Origin: Candidatus Pantoea soli
Lineage (GTDB): Bacteria > Pseudomonadota > Gammaproteobacteria > Enterobacterales > Enterobacteriaceae
Direction of reading: 5' to 3'
DNA: 64,000 nt
Assembly: GCF_007833795.1 (NCBI RefSeq)
Contig: NZ_CP032702.1
Span: 744,001-808,000 of the forward strand
This document shows positions 1-10,596 of this stretch, piece after piece. Both the position numbers and the translations under genes were made by a program. The notes under the pieces were generated by a model, which searched no databases, was not told the origin of the DNA, and was given only the letters and a program-made list of their open reading frames with translations. Positions within the stretch are counted from its first letter, which is position 1. Every line of letters begins with the position of its first letter.

Positions 1-853
1 TTTGCAGCAGCGTCAGGCCCGCCTGCTGTGTCAGCTGCAGGATGGCATAAATCTGGCTGAGCTGGCCGCCGCGCCACAGCGGTGATAACAGCGGGATTTT
101 TAGCAGGGCCAGCTGTATGCGCATCTGCCAGCGGGCTGAACGCCGCCACATTTCCCGGGCTATCAACGCCAGCGTAGCGCCTGTTACCCCGATCGGCAGC
201 GCAGCCCGTTGCAGCCAACCCGAAAGCGCTATCACGCCTGCGGTGAAGGCTGGCAGTGGCGCATCGAAGCTGGCATACACCGCGACGAATTCTGGCAAGA
301 CAAACAGCAGCATGCCTGCGCTGACAGCCAGCGCCACCAGCAGAATAAACAGGGGATAGCGCAGCGCCTTCAGCACTTTCTGCCGCAGATGCTGCTGCTT
401 GTTCTGCTGTTCCGCCAGCCGGCGACAGCACTCATCCAGCTGTCCGGTCAGCTCACCGACCTGCATCAGCGCCGGAAACAGCGGCGGAAAAATCTGCGGC
501 CAGGCGCTCAGTACCTGTGAAAAGGGTTCACCTGCAAGCACGCGCTGCTGCAAGCCCCGCAGCAGCACCCGCCATCCGGCATGCGGATGCCCCTCCGCCA
601 GCAGCGTCAGGCTCTCGGCCAGCGGCAGGCCCGCTTTCAGCAGGGTGGCAAGCTGGCGCATCAGGTCAATCTTTTGCTGCCATGTCCAGTCGCGTGTGCG
701 CCAGCACCTGCCGCGCTGCCAGCTTACCGGCAGCATGCCGCGATCGGAAAGGTGCATCAGCAACGCCTGCTGGCTGGTGGTCAGCGATTCGCCCTGTTGC
801 AGCACGCCCAGAGTATCCAGCGCCTGCCACTGGAAATGGTAGAGGTTAGCCAT
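1..853 (-). CDS. hofC: HofC, type IV pilus assembly inner-membrane protein (GspF family), 3' part cut by the window edge
   Basis: The frame starts at ATG 853-851 and stays open to the left edge, giving 284 residues; the C-terminus lies outside the window. The N-terminus contains the GspF-type stretch WTWQQKIDLMRQLATLLKAG and a hydrophobic segment (YPLFILLVALAVSAGMLLFV) near residue 165, as expected for a polytopic platform protein that works with the HofB ATPase. Its start overlaps the hofB stop by 8 nt (ATGGCTAA), so the two genes are probably translationally coupled in a ppdD-hofB-hofC operon. Assignment rests on family pattern and position. Confidence 0.9.
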   Translation of the reverse strand, partial: MANLYHFQWQALDTLGVLQQGESLTTSQQALLMHLSDRGMLPVSWQRGRCWRTRDWTWQQKIDLMRQLATLLKAGLPLAESLTLLAEGHPHAGWRVLLRGLQQRVLAGEPFSQVLSAWPQIFPPLFPALMQVGELTGQLDECCRRLAEQQNKQQHLRQKVLKALRYPLFILLVALAVSAGMLLFVLPEFVAVYASFDAPLPAFTAGVIALSGWLQRAALPIGVTGATLALIAREMWRRSARWQMRIQLALLKIPLLSPLWRGGQLSQIYAILQLTQQAGLTLLQ

Positions 854-2234
854 CGCCCGAGCCTATTACGCGCTGCATCTCTTCAAAGGAGGTGTCGCCG
901 CGGCTTACCGCTTCCAGCCCGGCGGAAAGCAGCGTTTTCAGCCCCTGCTCATCCGCCAGCGTCAGTAAATGCTCCAGCGGCATCCCGGCGGAGATAGCGT
1001 TCTGCAGCCGGCTGGTGACCGGTAAAATCTCAAACAGCGCCAGCCGGCCGTAATAGCCGGAGAAGCAGTGATCGCAGCCTGGCGCGCGCCATGTCTGCAG
1101 CGTGCCCGGCCACAGCTGTGCCGGCAGGTGTGCGATCACCTGCGCCGGCTGGCGGCAGTGCATGCACAGGCGTCGCACCAGTCTTTGCGCAATCACCAGC
1201 TGCAGCGCCGGCCCCAGCAGATAGCCGGGAATATCCATCTGGCGCAGGCGCGTTAAGGTCTCAGCCGTGGAGTTGGTATGCAGCGTAGAGAGCACCAGAT
1301 GGCCGGTCTGCGCGGCTTGCACCGCAATGCTGGCGGTTTCAGCATCGCGGATTTCACCAATCATGATCACATCCGGGTCCTGGCGCAGCAGCGCCCGCAG
1401 TACGCGATTGAAATCCAGCCCCCTGCGCGGCTGAATCTGCGTCTGACTGATGCCGTCCAGCGGTATTTCCACCGGATCTTCCACGCTGCAGACATTCTTC
1501 TCCGGCACGTTGAGCGCGCTCAGCGCACTGTACAGCGTAAAGGTTTTACCGCTGCCGGTCGGGCCGGTGACCAGGATCAGCCCCTGGGGTTTAGCCAGCG
1601 CCTGTTTCAGCAGCCGCAACTGGGCCAGCGGCATACCGAGTTTATCCAGCGCGATGGCGCTGCTTTCACTCTGCAGCAGCCGCACTACCGCTTTCTCGCC
1701 CTGGCTGACCGGCAGGGTAGAGAGGCGAAACGCGGCCGGTTTCCCGTCGATCTCCAGCGTGAACTGCCCATCCTGCGGCAACCGGCGTTCAGCGATATCC
1801 AGCCCGCCAAGGATTTTCAGGCGGGCCAGCACCGCAGCCGGCTGCGCTTCGGGCGGCTGCGGCAGTTTGTGCAGCACCCCGTCAATCCGCAGCCGCACCC
1901 GCAAGCCCTGGCGCTGCGGCTCAAAATGCACATCTGAAGCACGGCGCTGAATAGCCTGCTTTAAAATCTGATCTACGGCATGAATGGCGGATTCACTGCT
2001 GAGCTGCTCGCGCACGGAACTGACGGTTTCCGGCTGATGCAGCAGCTGCTCCAGTCGCGCAGCGGGCCAGCATTCGATGTCAACGGCACACTGGCTGGCA
2101 AACTGCAGGGCTTCCAGCAGATGCGCATCCGGCGTTTCCGCGACCGCCACGCGCAGCCGCGTTGCATCGTGCTGCAGGATCACCGCCTGATAGCGGGCGC
2201 ACAGCGCCTGCAGCGTCGGGTCCGGCTTATCCAT
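846..2234 (-). CDS. hofB: HofB, type IV pilus assembly ATPase (GspE/PilB family)
   Basis: 462 residues from ATG 2234. It is a secretion-superfamily hexameric ATPase with Walker A (TGPTGSGKT), Asp box, Walker B (DPDVIMIGEIRD), His box (GHLVLSTLHTNS) and a C-terminal CxxC pair (CMHC ... CDHC) typical of zinc-binding GspE proteins. It should power polymerisation of the PpdD pilin. The frame extends upstream to 2270, but ATG 2234 (MDKPDPTLQALC) matches the E. coli N-terminus and produces an 8-nt overlap with the ppdD stop (ATGGATAA), so it is preferred. Confidence 0.95.
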   Translation of the reverse strand: MDKPDPTLQALCARYQAVILQHDATRLRVAVAETPDAHLLEALQFASQCAVDIECWPAARLEQLLHQPETVSSVREQLSSESAIHAVDQILKQAIQRRASDVHFEPQRQGLRVRLRIDGVLHKLPQPPEAQPAAVLARLKILGGLDIAERRLPQDGQFTLEIDGKPAAFRLSTLPVSQGEKAVVRLLQSESSAIALDKLGMPLAQLRLLKQALAKPQGLILVTGPTGSGKTFTLYSALSALNVPEKNVCSVEDPVEIPLDGISQTQIQPRRGLDFNRVLRALLRQDPDVIMIGEIRDAETASIAVQAAQTGHLVLSTLHTNSTAETLTRLRQMDIPGYLLGPALQLVIAQRLVRRLCMHCRQPAQVIAHLPAQLWPGTLQTWRAPGCDHCFSGYYGRLALFEILPVTSRLQNAISAGMPLEHLLTLADEQGLKTLLSAGLEAVSRGDTSFEEMQRVIGSGDG

Positions 2235-2676
2235 GGCGGGCATCCTTATCCGCAAAGCGGAACTGCTCAAGGCAGCTGTCGCGCAGCGCCTCGCTGGCGC
2301 TGGTGCAACTGCGTTGCCAGCTGATTGTACCGTCGGCTGTATTCCAGACTGGCAACATCTCCACCGTCAGTCCGGTAAGGCTCTCCTGACCCGTCAGCGT
2401 GATGACACCGTTGACCACGCTGAGCGTAGCTACATAACGTGACCCTTTCGCCTGCGGAATACCCCGTTCGCCAGCCTGACACTGGGCCGGGCCGCCACGT
2501 TCAATAGCGCACAGTTCAACGGCGGTTTTATAGGGCACCATGGTTTGCAGCATGTCGGTGAGGGCCGCGCGTTGCAGATAATGTTGATAGGCGGGCAGGC
2601 CAATCGCACTGAGGATGGCGACGATACCGATGACAATCATCAGTTCGATCAGGGTAAAACCACGTTGTCTGTCCAT
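2227..2676 (-). CDS. ppdD: PpdD, type IV prepilin-like major pilin
   Basis: 149 residues. The N-terminus MDRQRGFTLIELMIVIGIVAI is a class III signal: a short basic leader, prepilin-peptidase cleavage after Gly6, Phe at +1, Glu at +5 and a hydrophobic assembly helix. Cysteines near residues 50, 59 and close to the C-terminus (CTSASEALRDSC) suggest the usual pilin disulfide loop. The start is chosen at ATG 2676 because it gives this leader and follows AAGGAG. Downstream hofB and hofC overlap it in series. The genes for the remaining pilus machinery are not in this window, so whether a pilus is made cannot be judged. Confidence 0.95.
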   Translation of the reverse strand: MDRQRGFTLIELMIVIGIVAILSAIGLPAYQHYLQRAALTDMLQTMVPYKTAVELCAIERGGPAQCQAGERGIPQAKGSRYVATLSVVNGVITLTGQESLTGLTVEMLPVWNTADGTISWQRSCTSASEALRDSCLEQFRFADKDARHG

Positions 2677-2840
2677 AGTGAGGCTCCTTGTTGTGGAGCC
2701 GCTACGGTAGAAAAGGCAGGGCGTGAACGAAAGCGCGACAGGCGTATTACCGGAAACGTGATGCAAACTTTTCGTCGTGTTGCACGGCAGAGAACAGCGT
2801 TATGGAAGCCAGCCCGCAACGCTGTCGTCTTTCACCCGGT

Positions 2841-3776
<936 letters not shown>

Positions 3777-3918
3777 TTAGCCTGATTCAGTCGGCGTTGC
3801 CAGCCGTAAAGGATAAAATGTTTAGTATCCTGAACTTCCTGCCGTTGTCCGCATTAACGCACAAGCAGGCAGGCTTATTCGTGGTATTCTCAGCCAGATT
3901 TTGTTCAGGGTGAGATTT

Positions 3919-4470
3919 ATGAAACTGGAACACGGCTGGATCAGCAGCGCGCGTAAGGTTCCGTCGCCGCACTTTAATCAGCGGCCGGACAACGAGAAGC
4001 CGTCGCTGCTGATTATTCATAACATCAGCCTGCCGCCGGGCGAGTTCGGCGGCCCGTGGATCGATCGCCTGTTTACCGGCACGCTGCCGGCCGATGCCCA
4101 TCCCTATTTTGCTGCCATCGCGCATCTGCGCGTGGCGGCGCATTGCCTGATTCGTCGTGACGGTGAGCTGGTGCAGTATGTGTCATTCGATCAGCGCGCC
4201 TGGCACGCCGGCGTATCGCAGTTTGCGGGCCGGGAAAACTGCAACGATTTCTCAATGGGCATTGAGCTGGAAGGCACCGATACTCTGGCCTACACCGATG
4301 CGCAATACGCCACGCTGCGCCAGGTGACCGCACTGCTGATGCAGCATTACCCCCTGACGCCGGAACGCATTACCGGCCACAGCGATATCGCGCCGGAGCG
4401 GAAAACCGACCCGGGGCCGGCGTTTGACTGGAAGCGCTATAGAGATTCCATTAAGCAGGAGAATCCCTGA
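3919..4470 (+). CDS. ampD: AmpD, cytoplasmic 1,6-anhydro-N-acetylmuramyl-L-alanine amidase
   Basis: 183 residues. This zinc amidase cleaves the stem peptide from anhydromuropeptides during murein recycling; its loss derepresses AmpC-type beta-lactamases in enterobacteria that carry ampR. His34 (LLIIHNISLP) plus the C-terminal TGHSDIAPERKTDPG segment carry the zinc ligands known from E. coli AmpD. ATG 3919 is preferred over the in-frame TTG at 3901 because it follows AGGGTGA and matches the E. coli length. ampE follows after 15 bp. Confidence 0.96.
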   Translation: MKLEHGWISSARKVPSPHFNQRPDNEKPSLLIIHNISLPPGEFGGPWIDRLFTGTLPADAHPYFAAIAHLRVAAHCLIRRDGELVQYVSFDQRAWHAGVSQFAGRENCNDFSMGIELEGTDTLAYTDAQYATLRQVTALLMQHYPLTPERITGHSDIAPERKTDPGPAFDWKRYRDSIKQENP

Positions 4471-4485
4471 AAAGCAGGAGCTTAT

Positions 4486-5340
4486 ATGACGTTGTTTAGC
4501 TTGTTATTGGTTTTAGGCTGGGAACGCCTTTTCAAACTGGGTGAGCACTGGCAGCTGGATCACCGGCTGGAGCCGCTGTTTCGCGGTCGCCAGCGCTTTT
4601 CGCTGTGGCGTACGCTGCTGATGACGCTGCTGACCATGCTGCTGGTGTGGCTGGTGGTCTGGAGCCTGAAAGGCATCCTGTTCGGTGCGGCGCAGCTGCT
4701 GTTCTGGATTGTGATGGGGCTGCTCTGTATCGGCGCGGGCTCGGTGCGGCGACACTATCATCAGTACCTGAAAGCCGCCAGTCACGACGATGAAGCGGCG
4801 CATCAGGCGATGGCCGCCGAACTGACGCTGATTCACGGCGTGCCGGTGGCGTGCAGCGAACGGGTGTTTTTACGTGAGCTGCAAAATGCGCTGATCTGGA
4901 TTAACTTCCGTTTTTATCTCGCACCGATGTTCTGGTTTGTGGCGGGCGGGCCTTACGGACCGGTGCTGCTGGCAGGCTATGCTTTTCTGCGGGCGTGGCA
5001 AAGCTGGCTGGCGAAACACCGTTCGCCGCTGGAGCGCTCGCATAGCGGCGTGGATCGCGTGCTGCATGTGCTGGACTGGATTCCGGTGCGGCTGGCCGGC
5101 GTGGCGTATGCCTTGCTGGGACACGGTGAACGCGCTCTGCCTGCCTGGTTTGCTTCACTGGGCGATCTGCACCGCCCGCAGTATCAGGTGCTGACCAGTC
5201 TGGCGCAGTTCTCGCTGGAGCGCGATCCGCATCTGGACAAAGTGGAAACGCCACGGGTGGCCGTGGCGCTGGCAAAACGTATCTCTCTGGTGCTGGTGGT
5301 GGTAGTGGCCCTGCTGACCATCTACGGTACGCTGGTGTGA
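4486..5340 (+). CDS. ampE: AmpE, inner-membrane regulatory protein
   Basis: 284 residues, identical in length to E. coli AmpE. It begins [20 protein letters not shown] and has predicted membrane segments at roughly residues 40-62, 64-85, 140-165 and 265-284. It is co-transcribed with ampD. Its biochemical role is unsettled; it has been described as a sensory transducer affecting beta-lactamase induction. The last 19 nt overlap the end of the convergent GH43 gene, without disturbing the conserved C-terminus. Confidence 0.94.
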   Translation: MTLFSLLLVLGWERLFKLGEHWQLDHRLEPLFRGRQRFSLWRTLLMTLLTMLLVWLVVWSLKGILFGAAQLLFWIVMGLLCIGAGSVRRHYHQYLKAASHDDEAAHQAMAAELTLIHGVPVACSERVFLRELQNALIWINFRFYLAPMFWFVAGGPYGPVLLAGYAFLRAWQSWLAKHRSPLERSHSGVDRVLHVLDWIPVRLAGVAYALLGHGERALPAWFASLGDLHRPQYQVLTSLAQFSLERDPHLDKVETPRVAVALAKRISLVLVVVVALLTIYGTLV

Positions 5341-6275
5341 TCGGCCGGCGGCACGCCGAAATCCGGGGTGCCGTCTTTCCGCCAGGCAAAGTGTTTCAGG
5401 CGGGTATGGCGATTCGGATCCCACAGCGGGTCGCCCTCTATTTCGGTATAGTTACGTGCGTGGTAGACCAGCACATCCTCTCCCTGCTCATCCTGGGTAA
5501 AACTGTTGTGGCCCGGCCCGTACTGATGGTTATCCCAGCTGCTGCTGAACACCGGTCGTGCGGATTTTTGCCATGCGCTGCTGTCCATCGGGTCGGCCTG
5601 CGCATCAATGCTTAATATACCCAGACAGTAATTCTCATCGGTCGCACTTGCGGAGTAGGTGACAAATAACCGATCCCCGTGGCGGATAACCGCCGGCCCC
5701 TCGTTGACGCTGAACCCGGCGCACTCCCATTCATACTCCGGACGACTCAGCATCACCGGGTTATTTTTCAGCGTCCACGGGTTGAGTAACTCCGCCAGAT
5801 AAAGATTGGAGTTCCCTGGAATGGCCGGATCTTTCTGTGCCCACAGATACCAGTTCCTGCCCTGATGCACGAAGTGCGTGGCGTCGAGTGAAAAGCTGTC
5901 GAGATGGGAATAGACGCGGCGGCACGGCTGCCAGTGGCCGCGCAGCGGATCGGCATCTTCGCATACCAGCGCGTACATGCGGTGCTGAAACAGGCCGTCT
6001 TTGATTGCGCGGGTCGGCGCCGCCGCGAAATAAATGACCCACTGGCCGTTGATATGGTGCAGTTCCGGTGCCCAGATCAGCGCGCTGCAGGGGCCGCTTT
6101 CCGGCTTACGCCAGACCGTTACCGCCGGTGCCGCCGGCAGCCCGTTGAGCGTTGTGGCGTAGCGTATTTCCAGCCGGTCATACTCCGGGACCGACGCGAT
6201 AAAATAGTAGCCGTTGTCATGACGCAAAATGAACGGATCGGCACGTTGGGTAATAAAGGGGTTGGGCCAGCTCAT
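5322..6275 (-). CDS. Glycoside hydrolase family 43 protein (probable arabinofuranosidase or xylosidase)
   Basis: 317 residues, no signal peptide, so a cytoplasmic enzyme. The three acidic residues expected in the GH43 five-bladed propeller are visible: Asp13 in RADPFI (base), Asp131 in FSLDATHF (pKa modulator) and Glu192 in VNEGP (acid). It would release arabinose or xylose from short pentose oligosaccharides or plant glycosides; which one cannot be read from sequence. The start is ATG 6275, behind GGAGAG and overlapping the stop of the upstream symporter gene by ATGA, so the pair forms one operon. E. coli has no such gene between ampE and aroP. Confidence 0.85.
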   Translation of the reverse strand: MSWPNPFITQRADPFILRHDNGYYFIASVPEYDRLEIRYATTLNGLPAAPAVTVWRKPESGPCSALIWAPELHHINGQWVIYFAAAPTRAIKDGLFQHRMYALVCEDADPLRGHWQPCRRVYSHLDSFSLDATHFVHQGRNWYLWAQKDPAIPGNSNLYLAELLNPWTLKNNPVMLSRPEYEWECAGFSVNEGPAVIRHGDRLFVTYSASATDENYCLGILSIDAQADPMDSSAWQKSARPVFSSSWDNHQYGPGHNSFTQDEQGEDVLVYHARNYTEIEGDPLWDPNRHTRLKHFAWRKDGTPDFGVPPADHTSVP

Positions 6276-7678
6276 TTTATCTCTCCGGGTTGAATAGTGG
6301 CGGTCGCCGCAGGGGCAGACAGATCGCGGAAATTGGCGCGGCGCAGCGCCAGGTCAGCCTGAATCGTGCGCATTAAGCGGCGATCCACTTTCAGCAGACG
6401 CACCACGCCAGCGGTGATCAGGTAGCCCACGCCGGGAATCACGGTAAACAGCAGCATGATGCCGTTGATGGCGCTGGCAGATTGCTGCTTCGCGCCCGCA
6501 TCGTAGCCATAGATCGACAGCAGAAAGCCGACCATCGCCCCCGCTACCGCCAGGCCGACTTTGAGGAAAAACAGATTGCCTGAGAAACTCATACCGGTAA
6601 TGCGTTTGCCGGTTTTCCACTCACCGTAATCATCCACGTCGGCCATCAGTGACCAGTGCAGCGGCGAGGGAATCTGATGCAGGATGTTCAGCAGGAAGTA
6701 GGCGATGACCACCGCCACGGTAGCGTGCGGATCAATCCAGTAGAAGCCGCAGGAGAACAGCGCCAGGGCGATGTTGGTCCAGAAAAACACTTTCAGCTTG
6801 CACCAGCGATCGGTGAGGATTTTCGCCAGCGTGCTGCCGAACATCATGCCAGTCACGCCCAGGCTGATAAATAGCGTGGCGAAATGGGTCGACTGGCCCA
6901 TCACCCAGGTGACGTAGTACATGGTGGCTGCCATGCGGATAAAACCGGGACAGACGTTACAGAACGTCAGCAGCAGAATGCGCACCCACTGATCGTTCTT
7001 CCAGACGTCCCGCAAATCTTTCTTTAAATCATCATTGGTCGGCACCGCCGGCCGAATGCGCTCGCGTACGGTGGCAAAGCAGAACAGGAACATTGCCAGC
7101 CCAATCAGCGCCAGCACGCTCATCGCCATCTGATAGCCGCGGGCTTTATTCTCGCCACCAAACCACTCCGCCAGCGGCAGCAGGGACAGCGACAGGATCA
7201 GCGTCGCCACGCCCACCATGACAAAGCGGTAGGACTGACAGGAGACGCGCTCACCGGGATCGTTAGTAATGACGCCGCCCAGCGAGCAGTAGGGAATATT
7301 GATGGCGGTGTAAGTCAGCGACATCAGAAAGTACGTGACAAATGCCCAGATGACTTTGTTGTGGTAGGTCCAGTCCGGGGTGGTGAACATCAGCACGCTG
7401 AACAGGACATAGGGCACCGAGACCCACAGCAGCCAGGGACGAAAGCGCCCCCAGCGGCTTTGCGTGCGATCGGCCACCGCGCCCATTATCGGATCCGTGA
7501 CCGCATCCAGCACGCGCACCGAGAGCAGCAGCGTCCCGACCAGCGCCGGCGCAAGACCAAACACATCAGTGTAGAAATAGTTAAGGAATAACATGATGGC
7601 ACCGCCAATCATGTTGCATCCGGCATCGCCCATGCCGTACCCCAGTTTTTCTCTGAACGAGAGGGCTGCTCCTTTCAT
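6272..7678 (-). CDS. GPH-family glycoside/pentoside/hexuronide:cation symporter (MFS)
   Basis: 468 residues with about twelve hydrophobic segments. GPH-family features include LGYGMGDAGCNMIGG near the N-terminus, DAVTDPIMGAVADRTQSRWGRFRPW in loop 2-3, and MADVDDYGEWKTGKRITGMSFS in the second half (the region matching melibiose/xyloside carriers). It resembles YicJ/XynB-type carriers that import glycosides in symport with H+ or Na+. It is translationally coupled to the GH43 gene, so it likely imports that enzyme's oligosaccharide substrate. The start follows AGGAGACGACT. No regulator gene is adjacent. Confidence 0.88.
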   Translation of the reverse strand: MKGAALSFREKLGYGMGDAGCNMIGGAIMLFLNYFYTDVFGLAPALVGTLLLSVRVLDAVTDPIMGAVADRTQSRWGRFRPWLLWVSVPYVLFSVLMFTTPDWTYHNKVIWAFVTYFLMSLTYTAINIPYCSLGGVITNDPGERVSCQSYRFVMVGVATLILSLSLLPLAEWFGGENKARGYQMAMSVLALIGLAMFLFCFATVRERIRPAVPTNDDLKKDLRDVWKNDQWVRILLLTFCNVCPGFIRMAATMYYVTWVMGQSTHFATLFISLGVTGMMFGSTLAKILTDRWCKLKVFFWTNIALALFSCGFYWIDPHATVAVVIAYFLLNILHQIPSPLHWSLMADVDDYGEWKTGKRITGMSFSGNLFFLKVGLAVAGAMVGFLLSIYGYDAGAKQQSASAINGIMLLFTVIPGVGYLITAGVVRLLKVDRRLMRTIQADLALRRANFRDLSAPAATATIQPGEIK

Positions 7679-7804
7679 AGTCGTCTCCTGCGACAGGTGG
7701 AGCCAAAATTATCTGCTTAAAATCAAATGCCTGATGGGTGATATTTGGTCAGGTAGATGGACAAAACGGGCGGAGGGAGAAAAGTGTGAGGACGATCAGG
7801 AGAG

Positions 7805-7830
7805 CGGCCCGGCGCACTCTGTCCGGGCCG
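7805..7830 (-). terminator. Hairpin downstream of aroP
   Basis: Perfect 8-bp arms CGGCCCGG (7805-7812) and CCGGGCCG (7823-7830) lie seven bases past the aroP stop, with a 10-nt loop. There is no clear T-run on the minus strand, so it may be a weak terminator or an mRNA 3'-end stabiliser. Confidence 0.5.
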
Positions 7831-7837
7831 TCATACA

Positions 7838-9193
7838 TCAGGCTTTCTGTACTTTATTCTTAATGGTGTAGCCGATGGCCAGTACCACCAGCCAGACCGG
7901 AATCAGCCAGACAGAGATGGCCATACCCGGCGTCATCGCCATGATGACCAGCACCGCCACCATGAACAGCAGGCAGATCCAGTTACCCAGTGGATAAAGC
8001 ACCGCCTTGAAGCGAGTCGTCACGCCCTGCTGGTCCTTTTTGCGGCGGAACTTCATGTGCGCCAGGCTGATCATCGCCCAGTTGATCACCAGCGCAGAGA
8101 CCACCAGCGACATCAGCAGTCCAAAGGCTTCGCCCGGCATAAGGTAGTTGATCAGCACGCACAGCGCCGTGGCGACGGCCGAAACCAGAATGGTGGCCAC
8201 CGGCACGCCGCGGCGATCCACTTTCAGCAGCGCCTTTGGTGCGTTGCCCTGCTGCGCCAGACCAAACAGCATACGGCTGTTGCAGTAAACGCAACTGTTG
8301 TAGACCGACAGTGCCGCCGTCAGAATCACCACGTTCAGCGCGTTGGCGACCAGCGCATCGCCCAGCTCGTGGAAGATCAGCACAAACGGGCTGGTGTCTT
8401 CGGTCACGCGCGTCCACGGCAGCAGCGAAAGCAGGACCGCAAGGGAGCCAATATAGAAAATCAGAATACGCCACAGCACCTGATTGGTGGCTTTAGGGAT
8501 ACTTTCCTGCGGATTGTCGGCCTCTGCCGCGGTGATGCCCACCAGCTCCAGCCCGCCAAACGAAAACATGATGATTGCCATCATCATCACCAGCCCGCTC
8601 ATGCCGTGCGGCAGGAAACCGCCTTCACGCCACAGGTTGCTGACCGAGGCCTGCGGGCCGCCGTTACCGCTGAACAGCAGCCAGCCGCCAAACAGGATCA
8701 TGCCGATAACCGCCACCACTTTGATGATCGCGAACCAGAATTCCATCTCCCCGAAAACCTTGACGTTGGTCAGGTTGATGGCGTTGATCACGACAAAGAA
8801 AATCGCCGCTGTGGCCCAGGTCGGGAAATCCGGCCACCAGAACTGGATATATTTTCCGACGGCGGTCAGCTCCGCCATTGCCACCAGGACATATAGTACC
8901 CAGTAGTTCCAGCCGGAGGCAAAGCCGGCAAAATTGCCCCAGTATTTATAGGCGAAGTGGCTGAAGCTACCGGCAACCGGCTCTTCAACGACCATTTCAC
9001 CGAGCTGACGCATAATCAGGAAAGCAATGAAACCGGCAATGGCATAGCCAAGAATGACCGCCGGCCCCGCCGATTTAATCACCGATGCGCTGCCCAGAAA
9101 CAGGCCGGTTCCCACCGCACCGCCCAGCGCAATCAGCTGAATATGGCGATTCTTCAGGCCGCGATGCAGCGTTTCGCCATGCTGTTGTTCCAT
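7838..9193 (-). CDS. aroP: AroP, general aromatic amino acid permease
   Basis: 451 residues of the amino acid-polyamine-organocation family with about twelve transmembrane helices. It carries the N-terminal GGAVGTGLFLGSA motif and matches E. coli AroP nearly end to end (for example FIMRQLGEMVVEEPVAGSFS-like region, SVYNSCVYCNSRMLFGLAQQ). It imports Phe, Tyr and Trp with protons at the inner membrane. It is divergent from pdhR, as in E. coli, where TyrR represses it; I did not find a convincing TyrR box pair here. Confidence 0.96.
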   Translation of the reverse strand: MEQQHGETLHRGLKNRHIQLIALGGAVGTGLFLGSASVIKSAGPAVILGYAIAGFIAFLIMRQLGEMVVEEPVAGSFSHFAYKYWGNFAGFASGWNYWVLYVLVAMAELTAVGKYIQFWWPDFPTWATAAIFFVVINAINLTNVKVFGEMEFWFAIIKVVAVIGMILFGGWLLFSGNGGPQASVSNLWREGGFLPHGMSGLVMMMAIIMFSFGGLELVGITAAEADNPQESIPKATNQVLWRILIFYIGSLAVLLSLLPWTRVTEDTSPFVLIFHELGDALVANALNVVILTAALSVYNSCVYCNSRMLFGLAQQGNAPKALLKVDRRGVPVATILVSAVATALCVLINYLMPGEAFGLLMSLVVSALVINWAMISLAHMKFRRKKDQQGVTTRFKAVLYPLGNWICLLFMVAVLVIMAMTPGMAISVWLIPVWLVVLAIGYTIKNKVQKA

Positions 9194-9656
9194 ACAAACC
9201 TCATGATGTTGTTATTGTGCGCCCGCCGTACACGCGCAGTCAGGCTGTGCAGGCGTTGTACGCTTTTCTTTACGGTGTCTGGCGTGCTGTGTGCAGGCGC
9301 CGACTACCACGCCGACCAGAATAGTGATAAGCGCGACGCTTTGCACCTGCTTTTGCTTTTTGTGCTGAGAGACGGCTGAAAAACCAGCAGCATCCGCTGC
9401 ACACCCACAGGTTTATTTCTGCCATGAACGGCTGCGCAGCACGAATAGCTTTCCCTTATGGATGACGGTCCGCTGACGGGCTAACGTCGTGTAAGGTTTG
9501 GTAAAAGTGAAATTTGTTAACAATTGCCGCTGACGGCGGCTGCCGCGCCAGCGCGCGGGCAGCATGCGCAGCCTTTGAAATACCCCGCCTGCGGGCCGGG
9601 CGGGGGACATCTGGACACAAGGTGAATACTTTGTTACTTTACCGGCACCATTTTTC
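9194..9656. other. Divergent intergenic region between aroP and pdhR
   Basis: No believable coding region. It must contain the aroP promoter (leftward) and the pdhR-aceEF promoter (rightward). A strong GC hairpin lies at 9583-9605 (CCCCGCC ... GGCGGGG, 9-nt loop). A TTGTTA at 9631-9636 spaced 17 bp from TTCAAT at 9654-9659 is a possible weak pdhR promoter just before the PdhR operator. I see no tRNA or small ORF with a ribosome-binding site. Confidence 0.5.
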
Positions 9657-9673
9657 AATTGGTATTACCAATT
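9657..9673. promoter_or_regulatory. PdhR operator
   Basis: AATTGGTATTACCAATT is palindromic except at its centre and matches the known PdhR box (ATTGGTnnnACCAAT). It lies 32 bp upstream of the pdhR ATG, consistent with autoregulation and pyruvate-relieved repression of pdhR-aceEF as in E. coli. Confidence 0.93.
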
Positions 9674-9705
9674 TACTCCGGACGTTTGGCTCATAAGAAG
9701 GGAAG

Positions 9706-10470
9706 ATGGCTTATAGTAAAATTCGCCAGCCCAAGCTCTCCGATGCGATTGAGCAGCAGCTGGAATCCCTGATTATGGAAGGGACACTTCAGCCGGGCGA
9801 AAAACTGCTCCCCGAACGCGAACTGGCCAAACAGTTTGATGTCTCACGTCCATCATTGCGCGAAGCGATTCAGAGTCTGGAAGCCAAAGGTCTGCTGCTG
9901 CGCCGTCAGGGTGGCGGCACTTTTGTGCAGAAAAATCTGTGGCAAAGTCTGAGCGATCCGCTGGTGGGCCTGCTGGCGGAACATCCGGAATCGCAGTTTG
10001 ATCTGCTGGAAACCCGCCATGCGCTTGAGGGCGTCGCGGCATATTATGCGGCGCTGCGCGGCACCGATGAAGACCTGCAGCGCATCCGGGATTGCCACGT
10101 TGCCATCCAGCAGGCGCAGGACAGCGGCGATCTGGATGCCGAAGCCGATGCGGTGATGAAGTATCAGATCGCTGTCACAGAAGCCGCCCATAATGTGGTG
10201 CTTTTGCATTTGCTACGCTCTATGGGCCCTATGCTGGAAAAAAACGTCCGTCAGAATTTCGAATTGCTCTACGCTCGCCGCGAAATGCTGGCGAAAGTGA
10301 GCGGTCACCGCGCCAGTATCTTTGAGGCGATTGTGGCTCGTGAGCCGGAACAAGCACGCGAGGCCTCCCATCGTCACCTGGCGTTCATTGAGGAAATCTT
10401 GCTGGACAGAAGTCGGGAGCAGAGCCGTCGTGAACGCTCCCTGCGTCGTTTACAGCAACGTAAGGACTAA
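9706..10470 (+). CDS. pdhR: PdhR, pyruvate-responsive GntR-family repressor of the pyruvate dehydrogenase operon
   Basis: 254 residues, same length as E. coli PdhR. An N-terminal winged helix (about residues 10-70, with [20 protein letters not shown] as recognition region) precedes an all-helical FCD effector domain (about 90-235). Pyruvate binding releases it from DNA. A good Shine-Dalgarno (AGAAGGGAAG) precedes ATG 9706, and its own operator lies just upstream. It is the first gene of the pdhR-aceE-aceF(-lpd) unit. Confidence 0.97.
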   Translation: MAYSKIRQPKLSDAIEQQLESLIMEGTLQPGEKLLPERELAKQFDVSRPSLREAIQSLEAKGLLLRRQGGGTFVQKNLWQSLSDPLVGLLAEHPESQFDLLETRHALEGVAAYYAALRGTDEDLQRIRDCHVAIQQAQDSGDLDAEADAVMKYQIAVTEAAHNVVLLHLLRSMGPMLEKNVRQNFELLYARREMLAKVSGHRASIFEAIVAREPEQAREASHRHLAFIEEILLDRSREQSRRERSLRRLQQRKD

Positions 10471-10503
10471 CGCACGGCAATGAACGTGCGACATAAACGA
10501 CGG

Positions 10504-10552
10504 GCCTGTCTTCTTGTGCTGTGAATCTGAAGCAAAGTGCAAGCAGACAGGC
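10504..10552 (+). other. Intercistronic hairpin between pdhR and aceE
   Basis: Arms GCCTGTCT (10504-10511) and AGACAGGC (10545-10552), extended inward by CTTG (10513-10516) and CAAG (10540-10543), form an irregular stem-loop. No T-run follows, so it is unlikely to be a full terminator. It could mark an RNA processing or stability point separating pdhR from the much more abundant aceEF message (inference). Confidence 0.5.
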
Positions 10553-10596
10553 TCCTGATAATTCAACGTATTAGACACAGATAAGGAATACACCCC

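Noticed and set aside
9487..9510. Possible TyrR box (TGTAAG ... TAAAA) upstream of aroP
   Set aside because: Only one half-site resembles the TGTAAA-N6-TTTACA consensus, and orientation of the second half is wrong.
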